64,000 bases of DNA from Caprella mutica (GCA_947561585.1 CANNZV010002312.1:40199-104198), one strand, 5' to 3'. Shown: positions 45,650-59,640, counted from the first letter of the stretch. Notes: generated from the sequence alone by a model not told the origin. Numbers and translations: made by a program.

Positions 45650-46975
45650 ATCCTTTTATTATGAATATAATTTCTTGTATTAATTATTATATTATGAACA
45701 TAAGCTCCAAATAATTATTATCTTATGAACAGAATCTTGAAATAATTATTATCTTATGAATATAAGCTTGAAATAGATATTATGAATATAAGCTTCAAAT
45801 AATTATTATCTTATGAATATAAGCTTTAAATAATTATTATATTATGAATATAAGCTTGAAATAATGATTATATTATGAATATAAGCTTGAAATAATTATT
45901 TTATTATGAATATAAGCTTGAAATAATTATTATCTTATGAATATAAGCTTTAAATAATTATTATCTTATGAATATAAGCTTTAAATAATTATTATATTAT
46001 GAATATAAGCTTGAAATAATGATTATATTATGAATATAAGCTTGAAATAATGATTATATTATGAATATAAGCTTGAAATAATTATTATATTATGAATATA
46101 AGCTTGAAATAATTATTATATTATGAATATAAGCTTGAAATAATTATTATATTATGAATATAAGCTTGAAATAATTATTTTATTATGAATATAAGCTTGA
46201 AATAATTATTTTATTATGAATATAAGCTTGAAATAATTATTATCTTATGAATATAAGCTTTAAATAATTATTATCTTATGAATATAAGCTTTAAATAATT
46301 ATTATATTATGAATATAAGCTTGAAATAATGATTATATTATGAATATAAGCTTGAAATAATGATTATATTATGAATATAAGCTTGAAATAATTATTATAT
46401 TATGAATATAAGCTTGAAATAATTATTATATTATGAATATAAGCTTGAAATAATTATTATATTATGAATATAAGCTTGAAATAATTATTTTATTATGAAT
46501 ATAAGCTTGAAATAATTATTATCTTATGAATATAAGCTTTAAATAATTATTATCTTATGAATATAAGCTTTAAATAATTATTATATTATGAATATAAGCT
46601 TGAAATAATGATTATATTATGAATATAAGCTTGAAATAATGATTATATTATGAATATAAGCTTGAAATAATTATTATATTATGAATATAAGCTTGAAATA
46701 ATTATTATATTATGAATATAAGCTTGAAATAATTATTATATTATGAATATAAGCTTGAAATAATTATTATATTATGAATATAAGCTTGAAATAATTATTA
46801 TATTATGAATATAAGCTTGAAATAATTGTTGTATTATGAATATAAGCTCGAAATAATTGTTGTATTATGAACATAAGCTTGTAATAATTAGAGTATTATG
46901 AATATAAGCTTGAAATAATTATTATCTTATGAATATAAGCTTGAAATAGATGTTATGGATATAAGCTTGAAATTA
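45650..46975. repeat. 31-bp AT-rich minisatellite with higher-order structure
   Basis: About 42 units with AAGCTTGAAATAATTATTAT followed by ATTATGAATAT. Each unit carries AAGCTT. A block of units marked by the TTATCTTATG and AAGCTTTAAAT variants recurs near 45930, 46230 and 46520, so the array has a higher-order period of nine to ten units (about 280-310 bp). Edge units are the most diverged. Confidence 0.95.
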
Positions 46976-46979
46976 GTAT

Positions 46980-49900
46980 TCTGAATTTAAGATTGGATAC
47001 ATAGTATGAACAAATAAAGTTAACGTTTACTTCTGTTAAAATTACATTTGTTTTGTTTTTAAAGGAAACATATTTCAAATCAAATTAAAATATGTAGTGT
47101 AAAATTAATTATTGCTTATTATTATCCTGCCCTATGCGATTTATTATTTCATAATAAACATTATTTACGAGCATAGATTTAAAAACCTGAATTTTTGATC
47201 AATGTTAATTTTTTATCATCAGATATTGAATATTTCTAGAATTGAAATATCTCTTCAATGTAATATTTGTATTTATTTTCTATATCCAAATTTGATTTCT
47301 TGATAAAGGCTACAGTATCTGATATTGAAACTTATGTTTCTAGTTTTATATAAACTGTTTTAACGACTATTTTATTTTCCCACTCCATTTCTTTCATGAT
47401 TTTTTCTTTATTTTATCTAAACTTCAAATACTATCCTTTTTATATGTATAAGTATAATTTTCTGATGATTTATCACCTTTTTTCTGCGCCAATGAGAGAA
47501 TAAAAACTTGTTATGTTACAGCTCTTCAGTTTTTCATCAATTGAATGATTTATGTGCGAATCTCATTAAAATCTAGTTATTTGATCTTGCGGTTGATGGT
47601 AATAGAGTGCTAAACGGAGTAATTTATAAATGAGTGTTCTAGCTCGTTTGCTGTCACTATTAATTAGAATACTTGTTTGATATCATAAATATGTATCTTG
47701 TATGTGATATAAATAATCAATATTAATAATTTGTAAATGGTGTCGTTACTGACAGTAGAAAAAACATCAGTGATGATTATATAGTAAATATTTGATCTAT
47801 CGTCCGTATGATTTTTTTTATATCACATTTATTCACTTATAACTGAAAATAATCTTTAAAAAAACAGTTGAATCAGCATCAATTTTATTAGAAATATATC
47901 ATAATTCAGATTGTATTCATTGCCCCGTAAATATTTTCTAAATCGAATATTGGAGATTTATTATTCATTGCAATCTACCCAATCGAAAGATCTTGATCCT
48001 TAAGATCAACTGTAACAGCTACTATCTTATTTATATTGGTTACTATTCTTAAGTTAAGATGGAAGATCAGCTTTTATCGTCGGAAAAAGCTGTCGGTAAT
48101 CTACGTTATGGCACGATCCGAAAATGAACTCTAGTTTTATAATGGAGAATAGTTTTCTTGAATGCCGAACGTTAATCATCTGATATATTTCAATATGAAA
48201 TAGGAAGTTTATTAAATTACATCTATTATTTCTTGTTATTGTGATCTTTTATGTTAATGCCGATGCCTAAAGTTCCATCAGACTTAATAATTTTATTTTC
48301 CACCTTGACTTTCTAAGAATTGAAATAAATTTTCATAAATGTACTATGATTATATTCTTGATTGATATAGATTTAAAAGGTAAAAGTGAAAGGACACAAT
48401 TAGGCTTAGATGATTGGTAATTTAATTTCAATTTATGAATTGATGATTTTGTATTATTCCAATTTATGAAATCAATTTTGTCTTTTTTTCCAGAATGGAT
48501 TACGTTTAGCCCATACAAGGAAGGCTGGATTTGGATTTTATCACTTTTGTGAGTTTTCTATTTTTCATAATAATGTATATCGTAGCCTAAGTCAATCATG
48601 TTTAATTAAACATATAGAAAAACTTCTAACTTATCATACATTCTTCAAATTTCTTCTTCACATCATTCTAGTTATAGAATCCATTTTGTAAACTACTTCT
48701 TTCGTAGTGTAGTAATTCCATTCAATCTATTTCCATTAGCTTGATTAAATTCATGAATACCTAGATACGTAATCATATCTCAAAGGAGAATTAGAAATAT
48801 TGTATAAATTTGCCAACAAATAGTGGTTTATCCAATGTTAGTTAATATAAAATATTAGTATTAATAAGCTATTTCAATACTTAATCAATCACAAACTGTA
48901 TATTAAATTATTTATACATATCTATTTCGATATTTTTGGAACACTAAGTCTCATTTATATAATACGATCGTGTAAGAAGTTCCCTCACTTTAGGAAATAT
49001 ATGTTACTTATTTTTCCTATTCAAAAAAAAAGTATTTTAGTGTTTCGTTCTAAATTTCCTTCAAGTTTAAACCGTCTAAAATATTTTTGTTACTTCAATT
49101 GACAACTGAAAAGCAATTTTCTCAAACGAGATTTCATTAAAAGTTTTAGAAAACAATAGTCCCCAAAGGATGATTTGTATTCCACCTCGCCTACACAAAA
49201 ATAGCTAAAATACGAACACGCAGGGAATTTTAAACGTAACGAAAAGATATTTCTTTGTCCCTCGCTTTAGTAAGAGCAATATTCTTGACTTGTTAGATCC
49301 CAAAGGTTTTCTTGCCCAAGTAATTTTACTGCTATTTATTTAAACTAATTTCACTATTGTTAGTTTAATTTACTAATTTCAAGAGTATTAGTTTAATTCA
49401 TTAATTTCAAGAGTTTTAGTTTTATTTAATAATTTCAATGAGTATTGCAAAGATATTCGACGAAAATAATTATATATTGAACTCGGATAGCCAATTACCT
49501 CTTATGATTATATATTACGAATTATGTTCTCATAATTAAATAAATTTACAGAAATTAGTGCAGCATTTGTCTATATTTAACAAAGACCTCAGTATTTTTC
49601 AATGTGTACTTGTTTCTATATGCAACGTCTAATAATGGCTTATTTGTATTTCAAGTGAGTAGATGAACTTCCAGTAGGCAAACATTGATATAGAAATATT
49701 TCTTATTATTAGTAAGTAGATTATGCCTTTTTATTTTTTTTTATTGAAAAATGTGAAAGTGAATTTGCTACATATCAGTAATACAAATGGTTATAAATTA
49801 ATATTGAATATGATCAAAACAATTGATTAATTAAATTAGAAAAATAAGTTCATAATTTGTAAGTTACAATCCCGTTAAATTTGTGAGGTAACTTCTTACT

Positions 49901-50330
49901 GGTGTTTAAACGCTTGCTGCTGTTTAGGTTTCTTAGTTGTTGTTTCTTTACTACTGATTATTTAGTTGAACCAGAATTGATTTTTTTATTATCATCTTGT
50001 GCAATAAAATATTTATTGTAAAAATCTGCTCTAGTTGATAAAAATATCTTGTAATGCATATTTACATCAAATAGTTTCTTGAATCGTAATAGTTAAAAAA
50101 AAGGGTTTTAAAATTCAACTTATGAATCATAAAAATAATGAATTCTCATTAGTAGTTGCAACGATATTTATACATTTTTTTCATTTTGCATGCAAGTGAA
50201 AAAGTTCTCCTGCTCTCACATTTCGCCAGAGAATATTTGGTGGAAGCCTTCTCATATAACCCGACCCTTGCCGTCTATTCCTCCGCTCATGATCCTCATT
50301 TATTTTTTGCCAGTGCAGGAACTAGAGAAT
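46980..50330. other. Long AT-rich stretch, no supported gene
   Basis: No exon, RNA gene or repeat recognised. A weak tandem of about 31 bp (TTAGTTTAATTTACTAATTTC) occupies roughly 49340-49440. The 61-codon frame at 48333-48518 is not supported. Confidence 0.4.
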
Positions 50331-50358
50331 TTTAGGTGACGAGTGAAATAGTTTTGAG

Positions 50359-50655
50359 ATGAAATTGTTGGAGGCAAAAAGGTCTGGAACATTTGCCGAG
50401 CTTAGGTGCATCGTTGTAGTGAGAGCTCTGAAGCCTTCTGGTCTCTCAGTTCAACTCGTTATTGAAGCTTTTTTTAGCTGCCGTATTAGTTTCTTAATGG
50501 AAAGACAGAGATGTGTTTCCTCGCCTGTAATTATACAAGTTCATCAAGTTTTATTATGTCTCCTCTTTCTTTTTACTTCTTGTTATATTAGCTATTCTCA
50601 TTTGGTAATTGGATTTGAGATATTAATAATTCAAATAGATTATTTATCTTGGTAG
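50359..50655 (+). CDS. Weak exon-like frame
   Basis: A 98-codon frame whose first 40 residues look reasonable (MKLLEAKRSGTFAELRC, RALKPSGLSVQLVIEAF) in a locally GC-richer patch (50210-50530). The rest is hydrophobic and AT-driven. An acceptor-like TTTTTTGCCAGTGCAG lies upstream near 50320, but the sequence after it is closed in all frames before the ATG. No family recognised; low support. Confidence 0.15.
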   Translation: MKLLEAKRSGTFAELRCIVVVRALKPSGLSVQLVIEAFFSCRISFLMERQRCVSSPVIIQVHQVLLCLLFLFTSCYISYSHLVIGFEILIIQIDYLSW

Positions 50656-51206
50656 TTGTTTCCAGATTATTTTGACAATAAATCTTTCATTTATAGTTGT
50701 TTTCTGATTTATAAATTTCATTAGTTCACTGATATTTTCAACCAGTTCTAATTGTGGTTTCTGTATAAATTAACTTACAATGTGAATTTAGTAAATTTAT
50801 TTAAATTATATTATAAAAAATGAATCGTTTATCTTCTTTCTGATGAATTGAAATATTCATCAGACATAATTTTCAATCCAATTAGTTGAGAAAAGGTAAC
50901 AATCGATTAACTTAATTTATAGTACTCTTCTAGTAAAATGGCGACTTATTATATATGAATATGATAGTGTATACATTGTTTACCATTTACTGAGCATTAT
51001 TATGCATTTTTTAATAGAAAAGAATTAGTGAGAATCCCTTACGATTGCTAATTTTCTCATCATTCGTACTCAACAATTTTCCCTTAATAAATAGAGCCAT
51101 ATTTTATTTTCCAGTTGTGTTAGGAATTCCGCATGATAACTGACTATTTCCCTCTGCATCTTGGATAATGATATGCTCTAAATTTTAACATTTTTTAAGT
51201 CAAGAA

Positions 51207-51488
51207 ATGCAGAGAGCGAAGAGTTTCTTTCTTCCCCTCCCCTTCCCTGAAGTGGAGCCCAGGGGTGATTCCATTAGCAGTAGAGCGCTCAAACGCAGTC
51301 GTTGGACTCTAAATGGAGACCCGAGGCGGATATTTGTGGCCTTCGACTACTTTCCTTCTTTTGCTGAATTTGCATTACATTCTCACTCAAGTCAAGACGG
51401 TTTAGAATTCAAAATGATGATCCATTGGAGATATATACATCTTTATTATGTAGCTTATATAATAATTTATATAAGGTTATATATATAA
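51207..51488 (+). CDS. Weak exon-like frame
   Basis: The first 60 residues are complex and proline/arginine-rich (LPLPFPEVEPRGDSISS, RALKRSRWTLNGDPRR, FVAFDYFPSFAEFALHS) in a GC-rich island at 51200-51410. The last 25 are AT-driven. An AAGTCAAGAAATGCAG stretch just upstream is a poor acceptor. It could be an exon with an unseen donor. No family recognised. Confidence 0.25.
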   Translation: MQRAKSFFLPLPFPEVEPRGDSISSRALKRSRWTLNGDPRRIFVAFDYFPSFAEFALHSHSSQDGLEFKMMIHWRYIHLYYVAYIIIYIRLYI

Positions 51489-53400
51489 TATAAATACGTA
51501 TTATTCACGATCATTTCTTTATCTAATCAGTAATTGCTTTACTAATTATTCATGTTTCAGAATAATTGAATCAACCAAAAAAATATGTTTAAGCTTCTCA
51601 GGCAATTAATGGCAGTGACAACATTCTTCTTGTTATATGAATGAATGAATAGCTTCTTTATTTCTTAACTCAAATCTAATGCATTTAATATTTATAAATT
51701 CCTTGCTGAATATTTCTCTACCAATGTTATTTTGAGCTTCTGATAAAAGATGACTTTATGTTAGATATTCCTAAAAATATCTCCATGTCATCAGCTTTTG
51801 TGAATTTAAAGTTTCCTCATTTTGAAAGAGATTGTAGAAGGGAAAAAAGAACTTGCGCCGTAAGCAGCCTTCGTTCAATCTTGGTAGAGGCATCTCTGAA
51901 AAAGAAGAAGTCAATTTAGGACTTTTATCTAATTTGTTAAATTGGATGCAGAATGTAATCTGTATGAAAAATACAGGGGAAAGTGTGTCACAAGAACATA
52001 TATGAATAGAATGATATTCCTTTCGTCTGATTGATAGAATGAGAAGCTGTTCTAATATAAATATATTTACTTGAATCTAGGGATAATCTGTAAATTCTGT
52101 CTTTTTAGATTGAAGTATATCATATTTTAAATCATAATTCTAATATCTAAAATAATCCATCATTTATCTATTGACTGTATATATATCCCTTCAGACTATC
52201 TTCCATGCTTATATTATGATTTTAGTACATCAAAATTTTAAAAATCATATTTTATGATTAAAAAATCATAGATATATTTATAATCTTAAAACCAAAGCTA
52301 TAGAAATATATTTTGGGGGAATAATATTTAAACTTATTTAAGCATTCTGTGATAGTGAATATTACATGATTGCTATATAATAAGTGTAATTTTATTCATA
52401 TACTTTTCACGAATTAGTTTTTCTGTATAATTTTTCATTTTATTCTGTAACAGCTTCTTCAAAATTATTTGCATTTGTTATTTTAAAGTTGACGATATAA
52501 ATAGGTTCTAAACAAATTTTAAATCTTTAGATACTGAATTGATATTTAATATTCATAGATCAATTCAATTTATTACCTTGATTTAATAATTGATGCTGTG
52601 TTATCCTTTGAATATCGTCCTTCTGAAAATGTTGATTTCCACATCTGAAATACAAAAATATTGGTATTACAAAAACAATCGCAAATGAATTTTACAATCA
52701 TACACAAATTATGTACATTGTGTATTTTTTTAAATAATATTAATCAGTATGAAAAAGGATATCACTTTAATTAGATATCCAATCAAGATAGTTTATCTGT
52801 ATAAATATTTACTCCAATTTGTCAATGTTGGAAATGTGAACAAACTGAAATTCTTTCCCAAATTCCTTCCGCAACATTTCATATTATAGGGTCGTCAGAA
52901 CGCAATGGTCCTGCTGATTATATTTGTATTGCAATGTCTAAGTTTGCAGCCATAGTTACACGAATTCTGTCGAACATTTATTTGTTCAGTGAATGGCCTT
53001 CCTGGCTCTGTTTGACATTAGGACATATTGACATATATGTTTCATTAGAGAATGCTATATCAACCATGGCTTCGTGTATGGAATCTGTGAGGCCTATGTT
53101 ACCATTTTGGTTTGTTTAATTAACCTGAAGAATGCAAGCCATTAGATGTTGTGAAATCTATTGTTATAATATTGTTCACATGAGTGTTTCTACCATTTAT
53201 TTTTTACGTTTGGTTGTTGTGTTACGATTCTATTGTGTACTGACCACTTTTTAGTGCATTTTCTAATTTCCTAACGCATCATTGAACAGATGCTATTCAT
53301 TTATCAAGATATGCAGTTACTGAACGTTTTCCATTTTACTTTTTACCACTATTCACTTTGGTATTTTCTCTCAGAGGATTCATATCACGTGTTTTGGTTT
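51489..53400. other. AT-rich stretch, no supported gene
   Basis: A 61-codon frame at 52934-53119 (contains SEWPSWLCLTLG) is the only mildly complex stretch, without clear splice context. Nothing else was seen. Confidence 0.35.
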
Positions 53401-53478
53401 TGCACAATGACCCTTTTCTCTCGCCAGTAGGGAGAGAAACTGAAACGTGTCCCAATTGCCGTGGTTCTTCTTAAATCT

Positions 53479-53691
53479 TCAGCTCTTTGTTTCCTTGATA
53501 TTAGCTCTCTGCTCCCCTATCCCATTCGTTATTCTGAGCTGTCAATTCCCCCCACTTCTCACTATGATATCGAATCAAAGATCTCCTCTGTATATTTTTG
53601 CCTTCCAATACTGTATAGCATTAGTTTTTGTAGACTCAAAATGATATTTGGAATAAATATTAATTGCATTGCTTATAAAGAAATAAAATAG
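53479..53691 (+). CDS. Weak exon-like frame after acceptor-like site
   Basis: TTCTTCTTAAATCTTCAG precedes a frame open for about 70 codons to TAG at 53689-53691. The product begins LCFLDISSLLPYPIRYSELS and IPPTSHYDIESK, then becomes hydrophobic. Local GC is raised only in the first 110 bp. It may be a short exon or chance. No family recognised. Confidence 0.2.
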   Translation, partial: SALCFLDISSLLPYPIRYSELSIPPTSHYDIESKISSVYFCLPILYSISFCRLKMIFGININCIAYKEIK

Positions 53692-54245
53692 TTTCCAGTA
53701 ACTCTAATATTTTATTATTAGTTGAGTTGCACAGCTATAAGTTAAATGTGAAGTTTACGAATGAAGCAGAATTGTGGAGTTTAGTTGATTTATGATTTTA
53801 TTTTATGTCAGTAGATATTCTAATAATTAATAAAAATGTGTACCAATAATTCAAGTAATATTGGTAGCACTGTAACTCTTATATTTGAACTTAGATTATT
53901 AATTTACTTTATATATTTATTTATTTATAAGAGATTGTCTATATGAGTTTGTTAGACAAATATCGAACATTAATTTTATACCGTTTTACAGTAATAATTT
54001 TGCATAAATTTTTTAAATTATTTTACACTTCTATTTTCCATTTAAGTTTTATTTCTGAATGTAATCTTTATGACACATTGCATTCCCTACGGATAATCTA
54101 TGGAACTAATTTAATTTGGTGCCGCACAAAGTTTCTTCATTTCGTGTTCCCTTTTTTGTGAAAGTATTAAACATTGCTTTTTCTGAGCCGTAAACCTGAA
54201 GGAAAAACTTATTACATATCACTTTCTTTCTGTGCCAAATTTCTC

Positions 54246-54464
54246 CTATTGAGCCTGATGGAAGAGAGAAATGAGCTCAGTTGGAATTCTCTCATCTGAA
54301 GTTAGAGGGGCTCTTTGCCATTTCAGCTTGATATGAAGGCTCATGTATTTACCCTCCTTCCCTTTGCTCGTGTAATACACCCACTCCCTCTCCTTGGCAA
54401 CCCTCCCAGCAACTCTGTCTATCTTGTCGGTGAAATCAGCTTTGTGTTTCAACCTATGCATCAC
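54246..54464 (-). CDS. Unrecognised exon-like frame, charged product
   Basis: 72 codons from an ATG at 54464, in a GC-rich island, ending in TAG at 54246. The product is hydrophilic and complex: HKADFTDKIDRVAGRVAKE, REWVYYTSKGKEGKYMSLH, KLKWQRAPLTSDERIP, ELISLFHQAQ. Upstream the frame stays open, and acceptor-like sites exist (GATGCATAG near 54456, AAAATATAG near 54501). A donor-like AGG|GTAAAT is internal. This is among the better coding candidates of the window, but I recognise no domain and cannot link it to another exon. Confidence 0.4.
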   Translation of the reverse strand: MMHRLKHKADFTDKIDRVAGRVAKEREWVYYTSKGKEGKYMSLHIKLKWQRAPLTSDERIPTELISLFHQAQ

Positions 54465-57400
54465 AATTTCAAATAAGAGTCGGTGAGATTGAAGATAGCT
54501 ATATTTTAGATATATAATTAAATGATCTTCTATTGTCGGTACTAAAAAGTTATCTCGAGATAATCTTGATAATTTTTCTTTCGTATTTGAGAATAATTTT
54601 TCTGCATTATCTCTGTGTATTATTGTTATGAAAACATTAAACTTTCATAAACATTATGCGTATCTGTACAATATTTAAAAATTATAATCATGCACCTATC
54701 GTTCGTTTTCTTTATATAACTTGTTACAATTATTAATATTTAATCTTAAATTTTTGCTACCAAAAAAATAAAAGCTTGACAAATATGTTAGTTAAATATA
54801 TAATCACAATATCAATTCAAATACATACGTTGTTCATGTAGTATGTTCATAGTCCTAGAGTAAGAAGGGTAATGAGGCTGAGCCAGTCTCGTACATGAAT
54901 AGATATCCCTTGATTAAATGTGATTCAGGTGGCTGAGGAAGCTTAATGGGGTCCCGGCCTTCGTGCCTTAGGTTTTCATTAAATTTTAACTGTAATATCA
55001 TATCATGCTCTACAGCTTAATTACGCAATTTCTAGATTACTTGTACTCATGCCCTGCAATTTCCTAATGATTCAGTTGAACATTTAGTGTATTCATTTAA
55101 TTTAATAAATAATATGAAACTATATGAATTCGATATGTTACAGATTATTAAATTAGTAAAAGTAGATAGTAGATGATTCAACAAATCGTGTCGCTTTAAT
55201 TAAGCAAATTATTAAAGCAAACTTTATATGACTAGAATGATCTTATCTTTAATAGTGGAACTTGTTTTTGCACATAAATAAATGAAAGAACTCGTCTCTC
55301 GAATACCAATCAACCGACACCGCATGCGCATAAATTATTCAAACAATATAATGATAACCTTGAATGTGGCCATTAAAACTCTGAAAAAACTGTGTATAAC
55401 AATTTGTAGAGTTGTTCGTAGTCTGTGGTTTACATCAAGAATGCTAATGTCTACCACAAGAATTAACATAGTCTCTTGTCTTTTTGACATAATTTATATT
55501 TATCTATTTAAGAAGAATTACATTATGCATTTAAGATATATATGAAATTATTAAAATGTCTTCTATTTTTCCTGTTATGTCGATTGTGTTACGCATATAT
55601 CTACAAATTAATTTTAATCACTCAGATAGTGTACAAATAATTAGTGTTTCGAAAAACTAATATAACATGTACACTTATTTGTATATAAAATGAATCTCTT
55701 GCTTCAAATCTCAATGAAGTTATCTGTCTAATATACATATCCAAATTTACATTACCTATTCTGATAATCATATTTCCTCAATGAGTCCAATTTTAAAATA
55801 TGCCCTCGGCTATATTTTTTTTCCTCTCGCATCCAGCAGCTTTTGCTAAGATTATATCCCCTTTCTATTTATATGTCTACACTAAGCCACGCCTACAGCT
55901 TGGTACAACAATCCGTGATTGGTTAAAATTGTTGAAGGGATGCCAGTTGTATTTTGTTTCTCACAAATGTTCCACATCAGATATAACACATGTTTCTTTT
56001 GTCATGAATATATATGTTAATTGATATAGAATTTTTCGATATACTTCATGATATGTAATCGATTTTTCCATTGCATGTTTTTAGGAATTTTATCCATTAT
56101 TGCATAGTTGAAAAGAATTACCCAATCTTCCGAGTACTTAAAGATATTTGTTTCATATAATCCTATTAATTTTGAATCTGATTCATTCCATACTAGCATA
56201 TTTACATGTAAAAATCACGAGCATTAATTGTCAGTTGCGATATGGTTTTGTTTTCTACAATTTACTCTCCGCTTGTATTAAGAATTAAAATATGTAGAAT
56301 GTTCTTTCGTTGTTAGATATGTTATTATTCTATATCGATTATTCTTTACTCGCTATAACAATGGCAAATGTCATAATCAATCTCGATCGGAAATTTTCCA
56401 ATTAAAATGTAAATATATGAAAATTTCCTAAATACCAACCTGTCATATTAATAGAAGTGAATTATATAACACTAATAGGAGACACAAATGTCTTTAATTA
56501 GAGAACTAGTTAAAAAATCTTCGTGTATTTATAGTTCATCAAACTTCTGTATGAGGGAAATATATGGTGCGATTAATGCTCTTATGAATAATGCTTTCAT
56601 TGATGATACCAGTCACCATCATAGTATAATGATCGCCATTTTATTTTTACTGATTTTCATTTTCTTATATTCATTATTAGTTATTACTGATATTCATTAT
56701 AATTTAATAAATTAAGATTGTTTGTCATTTTTTTGCTAAGTTCTGTCCAAAACTCTTCTTTGAGGTAAAACTTTGATTGGTCCAAATAACTCAAAAAAGA
56801 ATTGGAAGAAGTAGATCCTCTTAGGTATACCAGGGATTGCTGAAACTTTGATGTACTTGAAATTATTGTAAGTCTCAACCATTAGATTACTATACAAATG
56901 AATGAAAAACATATATATTTAAATATCCAATGATCGCCATAAATTTTGAAAAAAATATTTTGAATTATAATTATCTGTCTAGACAATAAAATTACTTAGT
57001 TTTATGCTCTTACAATTGGAATAAAGTATATCTGTGAAGTACTATTTAAGTTATACATAGGTGAAATGTTTCAAGGATTAGAATGTATTCAAATTACATC
57101 AAAAATAATAAAATGAAATTTTTTTTTATTAATTTTGGAGCTTGTGAATCTAACTCGAAAACTTTTTTAATTACGTTAATAGTATTGTTTGATTCTAAAA
57201 CAAATCCACATTTATTATGAATTCTAAAAATACTATAAGAATATATTCAAAGTCATCATGTTATAAACTATGTTATATATATGAAAGTATTAAACTTGTC
57301 TGATGATAATATTTATTTCCATGTTATTTCTGGAATCATACTTACTGTCAAACTTCACCCAAATAATCATATTTATTAAATATCAAATTATTTATTGATT

Positions 57401-58600
57401 TAAACTTGAACATTTTCAACCAATTGGATTTTTTTGGTACGTTTCATTTACTTATAAATGTCTCCATTCATTTTTAAGGAAAATTTTCCCATTTAAAGTT
57501 TTTCAATGGAAACTTTTTCTCTTTTGGTTATAAATTTATATTCATTGTATAAATGATCCAATTATAGACTCAATCACAACCAGTATGTTCAATTGCATAT
57601 TCAAATCTATCTAATATTTAGAACTATAGCATTCTTTTTAATTAGTAATTTATTTTATAGTATAATTATTTGTTGCTTGTACATAAAGTTGCTTATAATA
57701 AAATTATAATTTTAAATATATGTCCACAAGTTGCTATTGAAAAATGATTCAAATGCTGGACAAAATATGGTACTTTATACAAATCGTCCAATTCTAATTA
57801 TTATTATCTACAAAATTATGTACATTGTGCACAATATTATGTTTACTAAACGTATAATCATGAATTCTTCAATTTTCATGTTATTCAAATATATTTTTCT
57901 ATTCTATTTTTCTTGATCACTAATTGTGAATTACATTTATGAATAACATTCTGCTACTTCTTCCGAAAAAAAACTGCGCTTCGTATAAGAATTGGGGCTA
58001 AATACCCTAAATCGCTATTTTTGCATAGTTGTAAGTAATCCATGAAAATAAATGCGAAGTTGTATATTAATAAGTTTGGTGATTTTTTTCTTCTAATCTC
58101 ATATTAAATTATTATTTTTTGTATTCTGAACCCGAATTCTCGGTTTCCTCTTTTTTTTATGAGTTTATTAATCAATTTGTCTAACATTTAATTTTGCTTA
58201 CATTTGAAATGTTTCGTTCCTTTCTGAATTTATCAGAAATATTTCAATTTTCAGTTTCTATTATTATTCCAACCATTATATATATATTCCATATCAAGAT
58301 TAGTTTATAATATAGGTACATATAGATTATAATTTTTATCGTGATCTACTGGATGAAAATCTTAAATTGAACTTTTGGTATCTAGTGAGGTTTCACTCGT
58401 ATATTCATTTACAGTATCTTTCTCTATTTGATTTATGTCAAGCTAGGTTTTTCTATGATTTCATTCATGAAATTTAATAATTCAAGACTAAATTCAATCA
58501 AATAGATTACTTTTTAAAATTATCATCGGTTTTCTGAGCGAAATTCATTATAGTAAAATTCACTAATTAATCCGTCCATTTCTTTAAATGTGTGTCGATG
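54465..58600. other. Long AT-rich stretch, no supported gene
   Basis: Short frames at 55282-55545, 55800-56024, 56017-56199 and 56488-56715 are AT-driven. Near 55895-55930 a GC-richer patch (CCACGCCTACAGCTTGG followed by TGATTGG) has a CCAAT-box look but no accompanying gene. No repeats were recognised. Confidence 0.35.
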
Positions 58601-58688
58601 TCATATAGGTACAAGACAACTGTCGTGTGTTTGAAATACTGTCGTGTTCCTTGTTGCATTTCGATTTCTGCAACCAAATCTCCCCCAG

Positions 58689-58799
58689 AAGAGAGTTAGT
58701 GTGAAGGAGCCAATGGCAGAGGTGATAGAGCTGGCTGCGTTATTGCTCAAGTTATCCTTGCAAACATTTTCTGCTGAGTTCTTGAGGATTTTCTTTTGA
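58689..58799 (+). CDS. Short exon-like frame after strong acceptor
   Basis: TTTCTGCAACCAAATCTCCCCCAG-type acceptor context ends at 58688. It is followed by 36 open codons to TGA at 58797-58799, with an amphipathic product (KRVSVKEPMAEVIELAALL, KLSLQTFSAEFLRIFF) and raised GC. The length suits a terminal exon. No poly(A) signal or upstream exon was identified and the family is not recognised. Confidence 0.3.
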   Translation, partial: KRVSVKEPMAEVIELAALLLKLSLQTFSAEFLRIFF

Positions 58800-59204
58800 G
58801 CTTGGTCTTCAAAGCTGGCAGTTTAGTCTTGATAAATTCTTCTATATAGTTTGCATGTTTCAGCTGCCTTCGCTGTTATTTTTCTAAAAAGTCTTTTAGA
58901 AGCGAGTTGCGACTATGCAGGTTACTTTTTGATTTAAATTCAAGTTTTGGTTGCATATAATTTATTTTCTTGCAGCCTTACTTCATTGTAAATTTATACA
59001 TAAAATTGGTGAAACAAGTATTTGTATCCATCAAAATTTGTATTCTTAAGTAGTTGAAAAACTCAAAACTAAACAAATTTTGGCACATTCTAACTACAAA
59101 GATATATCTAGTAAATATTACTAATAAACATGTTCAATGAATATTTATATTTACATTTATACTGGTAAAAAATTGTATTCTTACATATTAGAAATATATA
59201 TTTA

Positions 59205-59640
59205 TTGAGTTCAACAGCTACCAGTTTATTCCTAAAAGTCTTAAATACTGAGTATCGCACATTAATACGTAGTATATTTTGTCCCATTATTCTTAGGATA
59301 TTGTCTTCAAAGTTCTTGATATTTGTTGGTGCTCTTTTCCCAATTTCATATTTTAAACATCGCCTTAAATTTTCGACTGTGATCAATTCGTGGGACTGAT
59401 TCGGCCGTTGTAAAATATATACAAGAAAACGGTTTGCTGATAATAACGTTGATGTCTTGCAATGTCCAAGTCAATCCCCAGACTTGAACCCCATGGAGAA
59501 TTCATGGCTATATTTGAAAATTAAAATTGGAAGAGCACCAACAAATATCAAGAACGTGAAGGTAATTTCCAAAGAAGATTGGAACAAAATTCCTCTCATT
59601 GAGATTTGAGACTTACAGACTGTTAAAATCAATTTATAAT
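59205..59640. mobile_element. Palindromic Tc1 3'-end remnant, pair 1
   Basis: Two head-to-head copies of the last part of a Tc1-like transposase gene. The plus arm (about 59450-59640) encodes QSPDLNPMENSWLYLK and then KIGRAPTNIKN. The minus arm (about 59395-59205) has the same downstream residues (KRAPTNIKNFEDNILRIMGQ) in reverse orientation. Both arms start at the SPDLN block and read outward, so each lacks all upstream coding sequence. The minus arm gives a 92-codon frame that is only an element relic. Confidence 0.75.
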
